DNA from: JAAYCI01 sp031551695
GTDB lineage: Bacteria > Bacillota > Clostridia > Oscillospirales > Ruminococcaceae
Direction: 5' to 3'
Assembly: GCA_031551695.1 (NCBI GenBank)
Contig: JAVBNG010000007.1
Coordinates: forward strand, 1-64,000
Length of the DNA stretch: 64,000 nucleotides
Part shown: piece by piece, positions 26,173-35,632 of the stretch
Layout: each line of letters begins with the position of its first letter
Position numbering within the stretch: the first letter of the stretch is position 1
Notes under the pieces: generated by a model
The model's database searches: none
Told to the model about the DNA's origin: nothing
Seen by the model: only the letters and a program-made list of their open reading frames with translations
Program-made: the position numbers and the translations under genes

Positions 26173-26247
26173 TGGTGACCCAACCGGGAATCGAACCCGG
26201 GATTCCACCGTGAAAGGGTGGTGTCTTAACCTCTTGACCATTGGGCC
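26173..26247 (-). tRNA. tRNA-Glu (anticodon TTC)
   Basis: Cloverleaf on the minus strand: acceptor GGCCCAA/TTGGGTC (one G-U), anticodon stem CCACC/GGTGG around CTTTCAC (anticodon TTC), T arm CCGGG-TTCGATT-CCCGG. The 3' CCA is encoded. Confidence 0.96.
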
Positions 26248-26386
26248 GTGTGGGCGACATGCGCCGCCCCACCACTTTGGGTACTTTTCCGGGTGCCGCA
26301 AAGCTTCTTGTCGTCCGCTGTTGCAAACAACACCCCACCAACCCGGAAATATCCCCTGGGCAATCCGCTGCTTTCGCTTCGGATTG

Positions 26387-26463
26387 TGGTAGCGGTAACT
26401 GGATTTGAACCAGTGACACTTCGGGTATGAACCGAATGCTCTAGCCAACTGAGCTATACCGCC
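26387..26463 (-). tRNA. tRNA-Met (anticodon CAT), elongator type
   Basis: Acceptor GGCGGTA/TACCGCT, anticodon stem TTCGG/CCGAA around TTCATAC (anticodon CAT), T arm ACTGG-TTCAAAT-CCAGT, encoded CCA. The first base pair and the D arm are of the elongator type rather than initiator. An Ile2 tRNA (lysidine-modified CAT) cannot be excluded without a model search. Confidence 0.93.
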
Positions 26464-26569
26464 ACGTACACCGCCCAATGGGCGGCGTATTTCACATTAT
26501 ACCCAATCGTCACTGGGTTGTCAATGTTTTTGGCGCAGTTTTTCAGCACAGTTTTGGCCGGCGAATCTA

Positions 26570-27853
26570 TCACGTTGCTTCAATCTTTTCCTTGCCCATA
26601 AACGGCCGCAAAACCTCGGGAACCGTCACGCTTCCGTCCGCATTTTGGTACTGCTCCACCAAAGCCGGAAAAATGCGGCTGGTGGCAAGGCCGGAGGCGT
26701 TCAATGTGTGGGAAAAGCATATCTTTTTGTCCGCGTCGCGGTAGCGGATATTCCCACGGCGTGCCTGATAGTCGCGCGCGTTGGATGCACTGCTTACCTC
26801 TTTGTAAATTTCCATGCTGGGAATCCACACTTCGATATCACAGGTGCGCGCCATGGAGGCCGACACGTCCCCTGCCGCCAATTTGGAAACACGGTAATGC
26901 AGACCTAACTTTTGCATCAATTTCTCTGCTTTTCCTACCATTTCCGCAAAAGCGTCATCGGAACCTTCCTGGGTGGTGTATTGCACCATCTCCACTTTGT
27001 TAAACTGATGGCCGCGGATCATGCCGCGCTCCTCGCTGCGGTAGCTGCCCGCTTCCCGCCGGTAGCACGGGGTGTAGGCAAAATATTTATGCGGCAGCTC
27101 CTCCAGATCCATGATTTCGTCCCGGTGCAGATTCACCAGCGCCGTTTCCGCCGTGGGCAGCATGAATTTTTTGTCCTCGGAAGTGGGGTTCGCTATTTGA
27201 TAAACGTCGTCTTCAAACTTCGGGAACTGGCCCGCCACATAGCCGCACTCCCAGCTAAGCATGTGGGGCGGCAGCAAAAATTCGTATCCGTCGGTCAGGT
27301 GTTCGGCCACAAAAAAGTTCAGCATCGCCCACTCCAGCCGCGCGCCGTCCCCCTTGTACATCCACGCGCCGTTTCCGGCCAGTTTCACGCCGCGCTTATA
27401 GTCGATGATACCAAGGTTTTCGCACAGATCCACATGATTTTTTGCTTCAAAGCCAAACACCGGCTTCTCGCCAAACACACGCACTTCTTCGTTGTTTTCC
27501 TTGCCACCGGCGGCCACGTCGGCGTCCGGTAAATTGGGCAGCAAATACATTTTATTTTTAATTTGATTTTCAAGGCTATTTAATTCCGCGTCGCTCGTCT
27601 TTATTTTTTCGGCTAGTTCCTTCATCTCCGCCATCACGGCAGCCGTGTCTTCCCCGGTCTTTTTCATCGCCGGAATTTTTTTGCTCACGGCGTTCTGCCG
27701 GGCTTTCATGTCATCCAGCCCAGCTATCATCGCGCGGCGCTTGTCGTCTAAAGCGAGGATCTCATCCACCACGCCGTCCAGGTCCATCTCGCGCTTTTTC
27801 AGACCTGCTTTCACAAAATCGGGATCTTTTCGAATCAATTTGATATCGAGCAT
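26570..27853 (-). CDS. serS: Seryl-tRNA synthetase
   Basis: 427 residues from ATG 27853, with GGGGGA at the right distance; a further ATG six bases upstream is too close. The N-terminal coiled-coil tRNA-binding arm (about 1-105, MLDIKLIRKDPDFVKAGL) precedes the class II core: motif 2 with FAYTPCYRREAGS near residue 260 and motif 3 GLATSRIFPALVEQYQ. It charges tRNA-Ser and provides substrate for Sec-tRNA where that exists. Downstream of parB and parA on the same strand, as in some clostridia; the 86-bp gap has no T-box. Confidence 0.97.
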   Translation of the reverse strand: MLDIKLIRKDPDFVKAGLKKREMDLDGVVDEILALDDKRRAMIAGLDDMKARQNAVSKKIPAMKKTGEDTAAVMAEMKELAEKIKTSDAELNSLENQIKNKMYLLPNLPDADVAAGGKENNEEVRVFGEKPVFGFEAKNHVDLCENLGIIDYKRGVKLAGNGAWMYKGDGARLEWAMLNFFVAEHLTDGYEFLLPPHMLSWECGYVAGQFPKFEDDVYQIANPTSEDKKFMLPTAETALVNLHRDEIMDLEELPHKYFAYTPCYRREAGSYRSEERGMIRGHQFNKVEMVQYTTQEGSDDAFAEMVGKAEKLMQKLGLHYRVSKLAAGDVSASMARTCDIEVWIPSMEIYKEVSSASNARDYQARRGNIRYRDADKKICFSHTLNASGLATSRIFPALVEQYQNADGSVTVPEVLRPFMGKEKIEAT

Positions 27854-27939
27854 CGCCATTCCCCCAAGCTTACAAAATCCTTTTATCCGATTATTGATTA
27901 TTATTTCTATATTTATAAGCATTTTTGCTTGCCGGTCAA

Positions 27940-28800
27940 TTATCTGCCTTGCTCACCCAGCCGGTTCGCAAACTGGCGCAGTTGCTCGTCGGAATAAAAT
28001 CCAAGAATCAAGCGGCCGCGGCCCTCCTGGTATTCCACCTTCACTTCCGTGCCAAGCGCTTCTGCCAGGCTGATCTCCACCTCGGCCGCAATGCTGGGCC
28101 GCGCCGCGCTCCGCTTCGGCATTTTGGGTTCTTTTTGCAGCTTTTTTGCCAGGCTCTCTGCCCGGCGGACATTCAGCTTGTCCTTAATAATAAGCTCCGC
28201 CGCCTTACTTTGGCGCGGCGCGTCCGGAATAGACAAAATCGCCTTTGCGTGCCCGGCGCTCAGTTCGCCTGTTTTCAAAAATTCCAACACATCGTCCGGC
28301 AGGCTGAGCAGCCGCAAACTGTTTGCCACGGCGCTGCGGCTTTTGGATACCTTTTCCGCCGCCTGCTCCTGCGTCAAGTGGCAGCGTTCCATCAATTGCC
28401 TGAAGCCCAGCGCTTCTTCCACCGGGTTCAAATCCTCGCGCTGCAAATTTTCGATGAGGGCAAGCTCCAGCGCTTTTTCGTCGCTCATTTCCCGCACGGT
28501 GGCCGGAATTTCTGTAAGCCCCGCCAGCCGCGACGCGCGCCAGCGGCGTTCGCCCATCACGATTTTGTACCCGCCCGCGGGGTTTGGCCGCACAACAATG
28601 GGCTGCAGAACGCCGTTTTCACTGATGCTTTTTGCCAGCTCTGCCAAAGAGGCGTCGTCAAAAAATTTGCGCGGCTGGTCTTTATCCGGCTCAATTTCCC
28701 GCAGCGGAATCTGCTGCATATCAGACTCTTCCACGCTGCTGCCGGTGTCTGCGAACAGGCTGTCCAGCCCGCGGCCAAGGCCGCCTTTTTTCACTGCCAT
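27940..28800 (-). CDS. parB: Chromosome partition protein ParB (Spo0J, CTP-dependent clamp)
   Basis: 286 residues from ATG 28800 behind GGAGG. N-terminal GLGRGLDSLF (ParA-contact peptide), CTP-binding motifs ENGVLQPIVVRP and GERRWRAS, HTH near residue 140 (TQEQAAEKVSKSRSAVANSL), and a C-terminal dimer domain. It loads at parS and slides as a CTP clamp, guiding origin segregation and SMC loading. Two perfect parS sites flank the region just upstream of parA. Typical parA-parB operon with a 158-bp gap to parA. Confidence 0.96.
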   Translation of the reverse strand: MAVKKGGLGRGLDSLFADTGSSVEESDMQQIPLREIEPDKDQPRKFFDDASLAELAKSISENGVLQPIVVRPNPAGGYKIVMGERRWRASRLAGLTEIPATVREMSDEKALELALIENLQREDLNPVEEALGFRQLMERCHLTQEQAAEKVSKSRSAVANSLRLLSLPDDVLEFLKTGELSAGHAKAILSIPDAPRQSKAAELIIKDKLNVRRAESLAKKLQKEPKMPKRSAARPSIAAEVEISLAEALGTEVKVEYQEGRGRLILGFYSDEQLRQFANRLGEQGR

Positions 28801-28958
28801 TCTTTCCTCCAATGGCCTGGATGCCATTTATTGATAATTTATCCGTTTACTTGTTGCGCCATTTTTCTTGCAATTTGTCGTCCTGCTTTTCGCTCTATTG
28901 ATTACCCTATTTACCGCCCTGTTTTTGCCCATTTCATACAACAGGCGCGCCGGCCATT

Positions 28959-29729
28959 TTACCCGGCATTTTTGTTGTTTTTTAAGAATTCTTTTGCCAG
29001 CTCGGCATAGGCGGCCGAACCGCGGGACATTGGGTCATAATAACACACAGGTGCGCCAAAACTTGGCGCCTCAGACAAACGCACATTGCGCGGGATCGTT
29101 GTTTTGAACACCTTATCGCTGAAATATTTTTTTACTTCCTGCACCACCTGCAGCGTCAGGTTCAGGCGTCCGTCATACATGGTCAGCACCACGCCCTCCA
29201 CGTCGATGTAAGGGTTATACTTTTTTTTCACGGTGCGGATGGTGTTCATCAATTCCGTCAAACCCTCCAGCGCGAAGTACTCGCATTGGATCGGCACAAG
29301 CACAGTGTCGCACGCGCACAGGCCGTTCAGGGTGAGAAGGTCCAGGGAGGGCGGGCTATCGATAAAAACATAGTCATAATTTTGCACCACCGGCGCCAGG
29401 CACTCGCGCAGCCGCGCTTCCCGGCGCGGCAGGCTCACCAGCTCTACCACGGCGCCGGATAGTTCAATATTTGACGGTATTATGTCGCATTTATACTCTG
29501 TATGCACAATTGTGTCCGCAGCGGGGGTGTCCCCCAGCATCGCATCATAAATGCTTCTGGCCACCTTTCGTTTAGACAGGCCAAAGCTGCTGGTGGAGTT
29601 CCCCTGCGGGTCCAAATCCACCAAAAGCACTTTTTTGCCTGTTATTGCCACCGCGGCCGCCAGGTTCACGGTGGTGGTGGTTTTTCCCACCCCACCCTTT
29701 TGGTTTGCCACGGCAATCACTTTCGCCAT
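28959..29729 (-). CDS. parA: Chromosome partition ATPase ParA (Soj)
   Basis: 256 residues from ATG 29729 with GGAGG upstream. Deviant Walker A KGGVGKTTTTVNLA (residues 11-24), Walker A' DPQGNSTSS, Walker B YVFIDSPPSLDLLT. It dimerises with ATP on DNA and is stimulated by ParB. Upstream ATGs exist but lie in the leader; the Walker A start position is the family norm for 29729. A -10 element TGCTATAAT is at 29840-29832. Confidence 0.96.
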   Translation of the reverse strand: MAKVIAVANQKGGVGKTTTTVNLAAAVAITGKKVLLVDLDPQGNSTSSFGLSKRKVARSIYDAMLGDTPAADTIVHTEYKCDIIPSNIELSGAVVELVSLPRREARLRECLAPVVQNYDYVFIDSPPSLDLLTLNGLCACDTVLVPIQCEYFALEGLTELMNTIRTVKKKYNPYIDVEGVVLTMYDGRLNLTLQVVQEVKKYFSDKVFKTTIPRNVRLSEAPSFGAPVCYYDPMSRGSAAYAELAKEFLKNNKNAG

Positions 29730-29831
29730 ATCGCTATCCTCCATAAACCGGCCACAGGCGGTTAAACAAACAGTTTCCGCACCTTTGCCGCGCTTTTTCC
29801 AAAATATGGGCAGCGGGGCGGGCGCATCGTC

Positions 29832-29840
29832 ATTATAGCA
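29832..29840 (-). promoter_or_regulatory. Extended -10 element upstream of parA
   Basis: TGCTATAAT on the minus strand, 103 bp before the parA start. The -35 region (T-rich) is weak, as usual for extended -10 promoters. Confidence 0.45.
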
Positions 29841-29888
29841 TACAGAAAACCACAAAAAAAGCGCAATAATTAAAAATGCCGTTTTGAA

Positions 29889-29904
29889 TGTTCCACGTGG
29901 AACA
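29889..29904. promoter_or_regulatory. parS site 1
   Basis: TGTTCCACGTGGAACA, a perfect 16-bp palindrome and a close match to the consensus TGTTNCACGTGAAACA bound by ParB/Spo0J. Confidence 0.92.
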
Positions 29905-30159
29905 ACCGAACGGCATTTTGGTGATGTTGCCATGTGCTGCATATGTTGCCTTGTTTGCATTGTGCGTGTGGCTCGCCTTGGGCGCGCGCATGGGAAGACT
30001 GCTTTCGGTGCAGGTTTGGCCGGCTTTTTGCAATGCACTTGCTGCGGGGTTTTGTTGCACAGAACCGCTTAGAGCAGCTTCGATTGGGAAGCGAATTTTG
30101 AAGTCGGGCCCGTTGGCACTGCTATTGGCAGGTTAGAAATGATTCCTATTAAATGTAAA

Positions 30160-30470
30160 AGGCGGGATATTCGGGTAAGATTATGCGGTTATAGCGGATG
30201 GCCGGGCAGCCCTTGCAACCCGTGAGGCTCGTGTATAAAAACACCCCAAGACGCAAATGGTTTGCCGAAACAGCTTTCGGCCGGATGTGCAAACACACCC
30301 CGCCGCCCGGGTTATGGCAGCTGAAATACCTGGAGGTGCTCCGGCGCGGCAGTGATGCCTGCCGGCTTGTTCCTAAAAGGTGGCAACAGACAAACAGTGG
30401 GGACAAACCGGCAAAAAAGGTCTGCAGGGTAAGGTCTCCTAGCATTACATCATAAGGTATGGTTTCATTC
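30160..30470. ncRNA. Candidate structured RNA or element between the parS sites
   Basis: A GC-rich block in an otherwise AT-rich, gene-free 1.2-kb gap. Hairpins: GCCGAAA/TTTCGGC (near 30264-30281), GGCA-GTGA-TGCC (near 30348-30359), and a long helix in which GCCGG (30361-30365) pairs with CCGGC (30408-30412) and TTGTTCC (30367-30373) with GGGACAA (30400-30406) across one mismatch. No coding frame is convincing on either strand. I do not match it to tmRNA, RNase P RNA or SRP RNA by their conserved motifs. Strand undetermined. Confidence 0.4.
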
Positions 30471-31099
30471 CAATCGCACCGGCCTTAGCAATTCACGTGT
30501 TCCATTGCTTTCTTATTTAAAGCAACCATCTGCGTAAAGTACCTCCTACCCAAAACACTCGCCTTCCCTACTCGCTAACAAATAAGCTTTTGCCATCACA
30601 CACCTTCTTTTTGGGATCATTAAATCCCATTCATTCTTCGGTGCGGCGCTTACAGCTGCCGTCAAATTCAAGACTGGTTGTTCGTTCTCTTTCACATTTC
30701 CAGCGGCCCTGCCGGAAACAAAATATCGATGACGATATGATCTTACAATAATCAGGAAATTATGTAATGTAGGGTTTTCAACATTTTCTCAATTGCCAAA
30801 CTGATTTTTCCTATTTTCGGCAACTCATCGGAATCATACATCTATTTCATACTTTCGCGACAGCTCATCCTTTGGAAATTATAGGCTATTATGTTTTTAT
30901 GTTCGTATTATCGTATTTTTATCGAGTCGTTGGGGCCGATAATCATTTCGTAAATGACCTGGGCATCAAAGAGAACAGGATAATTTGATGGTTTTGGGAA
31001 AGATCGCTTATTTCAACAAGCGTTCAACGCAGGCGTTTCTGTTCTTTTTGGTTTGTTTTGCTTTGTCCTGCGGAATACTCAGCTTTTCTTGTGTAAAAA
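30471..31099. other. AT-rich gene-free segment before rsmG
   Basis: No gene, tRNA or clear terminator seen. It contains one TTTTCAACA (30775-30783), the 9-mer that is clustered in the dnaA-dnaN gap. Together with 29905-30159 it makes the space between the parS sites the largest non-coding interval here. Confidence 0.4.
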
Positions 31100-31115
31100 T
31101 GTTCCACGTGGAACA
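31100..31115. promoter_or_regulatory. parS site 2
   Basis: TGTTCCACGTGGAACA, identical to the site at 29889-29904 and 1.2 kb away. It lies just after the end of rsmG, the usual neighbourhood of parS in Firmicutes. Confidence 0.92.
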
Positions 31116-31120
31116 TTTGT

Positions 31121-31825
31121 TCAAAGTGGACGCTTCTTTATTGCCCCTGCGTTGCGCGGATACTTCGCCGGCGTGGGGGCCACCTTCCGGATAAAAACCA
31201 GCTGGCGGCTTGATGTATCCGGCAGGGTGCTGCGCAGTACTTTCTCCACCTTGCCGCCCAAAACATGAATCGCGGTTTCGCTTTCAGCCAATTCGTCCTC
31301 TGTCGCATCACCCTTCATTGCAATAAACCATCCGCCCTGCTTCACAAAGGGCAGACAATATTCCGATAAAATATTCATCCTGGCCACCGCCCGCGCCGTA
31401 ACGATATCGAATTTTTCTCTATTTATTTCTGCGCGCGCCTCGTCTTCGGCACGGTTATTAATGATATTTATTTTAATATTTAAAGCGTCAATTAATTCTT
31501 TCAAAAATCGCGCCTTTTTACCGTTGGACTCCAACAAAACCACATTCGCCGTAGGGCGAAACAGCTTGATGGGAACACCCGGGAACCCCGCGCCGGAGCC
31601 GATGTCCAGCACACGTCCGTCTATTTCCGGCTGTGCCGCAAGCAACAGGCTGTCGAGGAAATGCTTGTTCTCTATCCCCTCATCATCTGTGATGGCGGTG
31701 AGGTTGGTATGGCTGTTAAATGCCAGCAATTTATTGGAATATAATTCAAATTGTTCCAGCATTTTATCGCTGAGCCGGATGCCATATTTTTGTGCATTTA
31801 TTTTCAACCGTTCTTTATTGATCAC
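31121..31825 (-). CDS. rsmG: 16S rRNA (guanine-N7)-methyltransferase RsmG (GidB)
   Basis: 234 residues from GTG 31825, behind GGAGG and overlapping the mnmG stop by 11 bp. FELYSNKLLAFNSHTNLTAI is the N-terminal family signature, VLDIGSGAGFPGVPIKL the SAM motif, and FDIVTARAVARMNILSEY the catalytic region. It methylates G527 of 16S rRNA. Last gene of the rpmH-to-rsmG block; translation is coupled to mnmG. Confidence 0.94.
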   Translation of the reverse strand: MINKERLKINAQKYGIRLSDKMLEQFELYSNKLLAFNSHTNLTAITDDEGIENKHFLDSLLLAAQPEIDGRVLDIGSGAGFPGVPIKLFRPTANVVLLESNGKKARFLKELIDALNIKINIINNRAEDEARAEINREKFDIVTARAVARMNILSEYCLPFVKQGGWFIAMKGDATEDELAESETAIHVLGGKVEKVLRSTLPDTSSRQLVFIRKVAPTPAKYPRNAGAIKKRPL

Positions 31826-33737
31826 CCGGCCTGCCTCCATTTTTTGCCGCATTTTTTGCCATATTAATCGCAAGCGCAAGCGCCTCGATGTCGCTGGGCG
31901 AAACGCCTGAAATCCGGCCGGCCTGCCCCAAAGAAACAGGGCGGATTTTCTCCAGCTTCTCCCTCGCCTCAAGGCTTATCCCGTTCACTTCAGCAAAGGC
32001 AAACCCGGCCGGGATTTTCGTTTGCTCCATCCGTTTTGCGGCCTTTACACGCTGTGCCTGCTTCGCCACATATCCCGCATATTTTATTTCTGTCTCGATT
32101 TTATCCCGCACAAACTCGTCCACATCGGCATTTTCGCCGATTATTCCTGTAATATCCGCATAGCTTACATGTGGGCGCTTCATCAGCTCCGCCGCCGAAA
32201 CGGGGGATTTTAACAGAGGCATTTGCCGTTCTTCGAATAGCTGTTCCGCCTTCGCTGGAGTAATTTTGGTATTTTCAAGACGTTTTATTTCTTTTTCTTT
32301 TTCTTTTATCCGGTGCTTGTATAACCGGTAGCGTGCGTCATCCACCAGGCCAACCTCGCGGCCCAGCTCTGTCAGGCGTTCGTCGGCGTTGTCCTGCCGC
32401 AAAAACAGGCGGTATTCGCTGCGGCTCGTCATCATGCGGTATGGGTCCAGGGTTCCCTTGGTAACGATATCATCCACCAGCGTGCCGATATAGCTTTGCT
32501 GCCGCTCGAAGATTATTTCGGATTTTCCCTGTATTTTTCTGGCGGCATTGATGCCGGCCACAAGCCCCTGTGCAGCTGCTTCCTCGTATCCTGACGTGCC
32601 GTTGAACTGCCCCGCGCCATATAATCCGGCAATCTCCATAAATTCCAGCGTGGGTTTCAGCACGGTCGGGTCCACACAGTCGTACTCGATGGCATAGGCC
32701 GGGCGCATGATCTCCACATGCTCAAGCCCTTTTATAGAACGATATAACGCTATTTGTACATCCTCCGGCAAAGACGAAGACATTCCCTGCAAATACATTT
32801 CATTTGTGTCCAGGCCGCAGGGCTCTATAAACAACTGGTGCCGTTCCTTCTCCGGAAAACGCACAACCTTGTCCTCAATGCTGGGGCAATACCTGGGGCC
32901 AACGCCCTCTATTTTTCCCGAATAAAGCGGCGAGCGGTGCAGATTTTTTTGGATAATTTCGTGAGTTTTTTCGTTTGTAAAACTCAGGTGGCACAGCACT
33001 TTATTTTCGATGGAATAATCTGTATTAAAACTAAAAGGAATGGTCTTCTCATCCCCTGGCTGGGCCTTCAATTTTGTAAAATCAATGGATCGCCGGTGCA
33101 CCCGCGCCGGGGTACCAGTTTTAAAGCGGCGCAGCGGCACCCCCAACGTTTTCAGTGCATCCGCCAGCTGCAATGTGGCAAGCGCTCCGTCCGGCCCGGC
33201 CGAATAAGCGGCCTCGCCTACAAATATTTTACCGCCAAGATAGGTTCCCGTGGCTACAATGGCGGCTTTTACTTCGTATTCGCCAAATAAATTCGTAACA
33301 ACACTTTTTACTGCACCATTGCTTATCTTGATGTCGATGATTTCCGCCTGCTTAATTTCCAGGTCTTCCGTATTTTCCAAAAGCTGTTTTGCCAGCGCGC
33401 TATACCATTTTCGGTCCGTCTGTACACGCAGGCTGTGCACCGCCGGCCCCTTTCCCCGGTTCAACATACGGCTTTGCAGAGTGGTAGCGTCCGCCAAAAT
33501 TCCCATGCATCCGCCAATCGCGTCTATCTCGCGCACCAAATGGCCCTTTGCCGTGCCGCCGATACTGGGATTGCACGGCAAATTGGCGATGGCGTCCAGG
33601 CTAGCCGTGAACAAAACCGTTTTTGCCCCAAGCCTTGCCGCGCTTACCGCGGCTTCCAGCCCCGCATGCCCGCCGCCAATCACCGCCACATCATACTTTC
33701 CCAAATGCTCCACGTGTGCCCTCGCTGTTTTCAACAT
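31815..33737 (-). CDS. mnmG: tRNA uridine-34 carboxymethylaminomethyl-modifying enzyme MnmG (GidA)
   Basis: 640 residues from ATG 33737; a GTG at 33713 has a better ribosome binding site (GAGGG) and would give 632 residues, starting closer to the usual family N-terminus. FAD-binding YDVAVIGGGHAGLEAA, the GGTAKGHLVREIDALGG-like segment and the C-terminal SGVSPSDIEAL motif are present. With MnmE it forms the complex that adds cmnm5 to U34 of several tRNAs using FAD, GTP and folate. It follows mnmE in the standard order. Confidence 0.96.
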   Translation of the reverse strand: MLKTARAHVEHLGKYDVAVIGGGHAGLEAAVSAARLGAKTVLFTASLDAIANLPCNPSIGGTAKGHLVREIDAIGGCMGILADATTLQSRMLNRGKGPAVHSLRVQTDRKWYSALAKQLLENTEDLEIKQAEIIDIKISNGAVKSVVTNLFGEYEVKAAIVATGTYLGGKIFVGEAAYSAGPDGALATLQLADALKTLGVPLRRFKTGTPARVHRRSIDFTKLKAQPGDEKTIPFSFNTDYSIENKVLCHLSFTNEKTHEIIQKNLHRSPLYSGKIEGVGPRYCPSIEDKVVRFPEKERHQLFIEPCGLDTNEMYLQGMSSSLPEDVQIALYRSIKGLEHVEIMRPAYAIEYDCVDPTVLKPTLEFMEIAGLYGAGQFNGTSGYEEAAAQGLVAGINAARKIQGKSEIIFERQQSYIGTLVDDIVTKGTLDPYRMMTSRSEYRLFLRQDNADERLTELGREVGLVDDARYRLYKHRIKEKEKEIKRLENTKITPAKAEQLFEERQMPLLKSPVSAAELMKRPHVSYADITGIIGENADVDEFVRDKIETEIKYAGYVAKQAQRVKAAKRMEQTKIPAGFAFAEVNGISLEAREKLEKIRPVSLGQAGRISGVSPSDIEALALAINMAKNAAKNGGRPGDQ

Positions 33738-33903
33738 ATTTCCACTTTGCCGTCAATTTCTTGTGCTCACTGTATTTCCCCGTTTTCAGGACAACCAGTT
33801 TTTCCTAAACAGGCAAGGCATGAACAAGAATGGAATTATTTTCCTAAATTTTCTCTATAGAAATGTTTTAAACAATTATTCAACTTTTCAACATGTCAAT
33901 ATT

Positions 33904-35292
33904 TTATTTACCTACGCAGAATTTATTGAATATCTGCGTGATAATCTCTTCACTCGCACACTCTCCGGTAATGTCGGAAAGGTGCCGGATCGCTTCTTCC
34001 AGACATAGGCTCGATGTATCGTAGTTTTCTTCGCATATTAGGAAATTTTGTGCATCCTTCAACTCGGCAATGGCGTGAAGCGCTGCGGTCACTTGCCGCG
34101 CATTGAAAAACAGGGGATCCTCTGTGCGAATTTCCTCTGCGTGCACCAAGGTTTTCAGCGCCGCTTCAATGCAGCCGCGCGTGGTTTCTTCCTTCGCACT
34201 CACGGTAATTAATTCACTAAAATAAGGTTCTATCGTACTTTTCTTGAAGCTTTCACCAAGGTCACATTTGTTCAGCACGGCAAGGGCAGGCTTTCCTTTG
34301 CACATTTTTGCCAGTTGCAAGGCCTGTTCCGTTTCCATTTCAGAGGCATCAAACACCGCAACCACCGCATCCGCTGCTTCAATTTCGGCGTAACTGCGCT
34401 TAATTCCCTCCTGCTCTACCAGATCGTTGGAGGTGTGCAGGCCAGCCGTGTCGGAAAAAATAAACATAATTCCGTCAATTTCCACTTCTTCCCGCAGCAC
34501 ATCCCGGGTGGTTCCGGCCAAATCCGTAACAATGGCGCGGTCCGTGCCGGAAAGCAAATTGAACAGGGTCGACTTTCCCACATTTGGGCTGCCCACAATT
34601 GCCGTGCGCACGCCGCGCCTGAATATTTCGCCGGCGCGGTAGTGGCTTGCCATTTCTTCCAGCTGCCCGCACGCATTTGCAAGCGCCGTTTGCATTTGGT
34701 TCATTTCCACAGGCGGCACGTCCTCTTCCGGGTAATCGATCCAAGCGCACAAGTGCGCCGCCTGATTTACCAGCATATTTTTTACAGTATTTATTTTTGC
34801 CTGTAAAGCGCCAGCCAGAGCTGTTTTTGCCATGGAAGCGCTTTTTCGTGAATTGGCCTCGATCAACTCGACCACGGCCTCGGCCTGGGTGAGGGATATT
34901 TTACCGTTTTGCAGGGCGCGCCGTGTAAATTCCCCCGGCTTCGCGGGACGCGCGCCGGCCGAAAAACACGCCAACAGCACTTCCCGCGCCAGCACTTCGC
35001 TGCCGTGAAAGCTGAATTCCACCGTGTCGTCCCCGGTATAGCTGTGCGGCTCACGAAAAAAAAGCGCTATTCCTTCGTCAATTTCCATATCATCGTTCAC
35101 AAGCTTGCCAAAAGCCGCACGGTATCCCGGCATTTTATCGAGATTTAATTGCCCATTTTGCGGCATAAAAACCTGCTTTGCCACATCGATTGCGCCAATA
35201 CCCGAAACGCGGACAACCGCAATGCCGCCTTTCCCTTGCGGCGTGGCAATGGCGGCAATGGTTTCAAATTCCACTTTTTTGGCCTTTCTCAT
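33904..35292 (-). CDS. mnmE: tRNA modification GTPase MnmE (TrmE)
   Basis: 462 residues. N-terminal folate-binding domain (1-120), helical domain, inserted G domain with GSPNVGKSTLFN (near 227), DTAG and NKCD, and the C-terminal FCVGK with its essential Cys. Dimerises and works with MnmG on U34. A 166-bp gap with TTTTCAACA (33885-33893) separates it from mnmG, so mnmG may have its own promoter. Confidence 0.96.
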   Translation of the reverse strand: MRKAKKVEFETIAAIATPQGKGGIAVVRVSGIGAIDVAKQVFMPQNGQLNLDKMPGYRAAFGKLVNDDMEIDEGIALFFREPHSYTGDDTVEFSFHGSEVLAREVLLACFSAGARPAKPGEFTRRALQNGKISLTQAEAVVELIEANSRKSASMAKTALAGALQAKINTVKNMLVNQAAHLCAWIDYPEEDVPPVEMNQMQTALANACGQLEEMASHYRAGEIFRRGVRTAIVGSPNVGKSTLFNLLSGTDRAIVTDLAGTTRDVLREEVEIDGIMFIFSDTAGLHTSNDLVEQEGIKRSYAEIEAADAVVAVFDASEMETEQALQLAKMCKGKPALAVLNKCDLGESFKKSTIEPYFSELITVSAKEETTRGCIEAALKTLVHAEEIRTEDPLFFNARQVTAALHAIAELKDAQNFLICEENYDTSSLCLEEAIRHLSDITGECASEEIITQIFNKFCVGK

Positions 35293-35632
35293 CTGTTTAT
35301 TATATGTTTTTCAAGGCCTCTCTCACGGGCCACGCATACAACAGGCGTTTTCACACGATCAATCTATTTTTTAACAATTTAACAGCAATTTATTATAATG
35401 ATATATCGATTAATATTATACAAAATGCGCGGCCCGAAAGCCGCGCATCCCTTGCATAAGCTTCCGCAGTGGATTGTTGCAAATAATATGTTGCCCGCCA
35501 GCTGCATTTATCGAATTTTATGCGTTTATACGTCTTTTAAAATGGAAATTAAATCCACAGTATACTGTCTAATCGGCACCAATGCGCGCAGCGCAAATGC
35601 CCAGGGTGGCGCCGTCGCTCTTACGCAGTGTG
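35293..35632. other. Gap between jag and mnmE
   Basis: 340 bp without a gene; about 35340-35430 is very AT-rich, then mixed. It contains CTCTCACGGGCCA (near 35325), which recurs near 38970 between rpmH and rnpA. Promoter elements for mnmE probably lie here but none stand out. Confidence 0.35.

Noticed and set aside
27854..27939. T-box leader upstream of serS
   Set aside because: The gap between parB and serS is only 86 bp and lacks the T-box sequence and terminator.
27925..29010. A plus-strand frame opposite parB
   Set aside because: ParB has its full motif set on the minus strand; this frame is low-complexity and has no ribosome binding site.
30149..30455. Short open frames on both strands in the parA-rsmG gap
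   Set aside because: Neither has a convincing ribosome binding site or domain; the sequence is better explained by RNA-like secondary structure.
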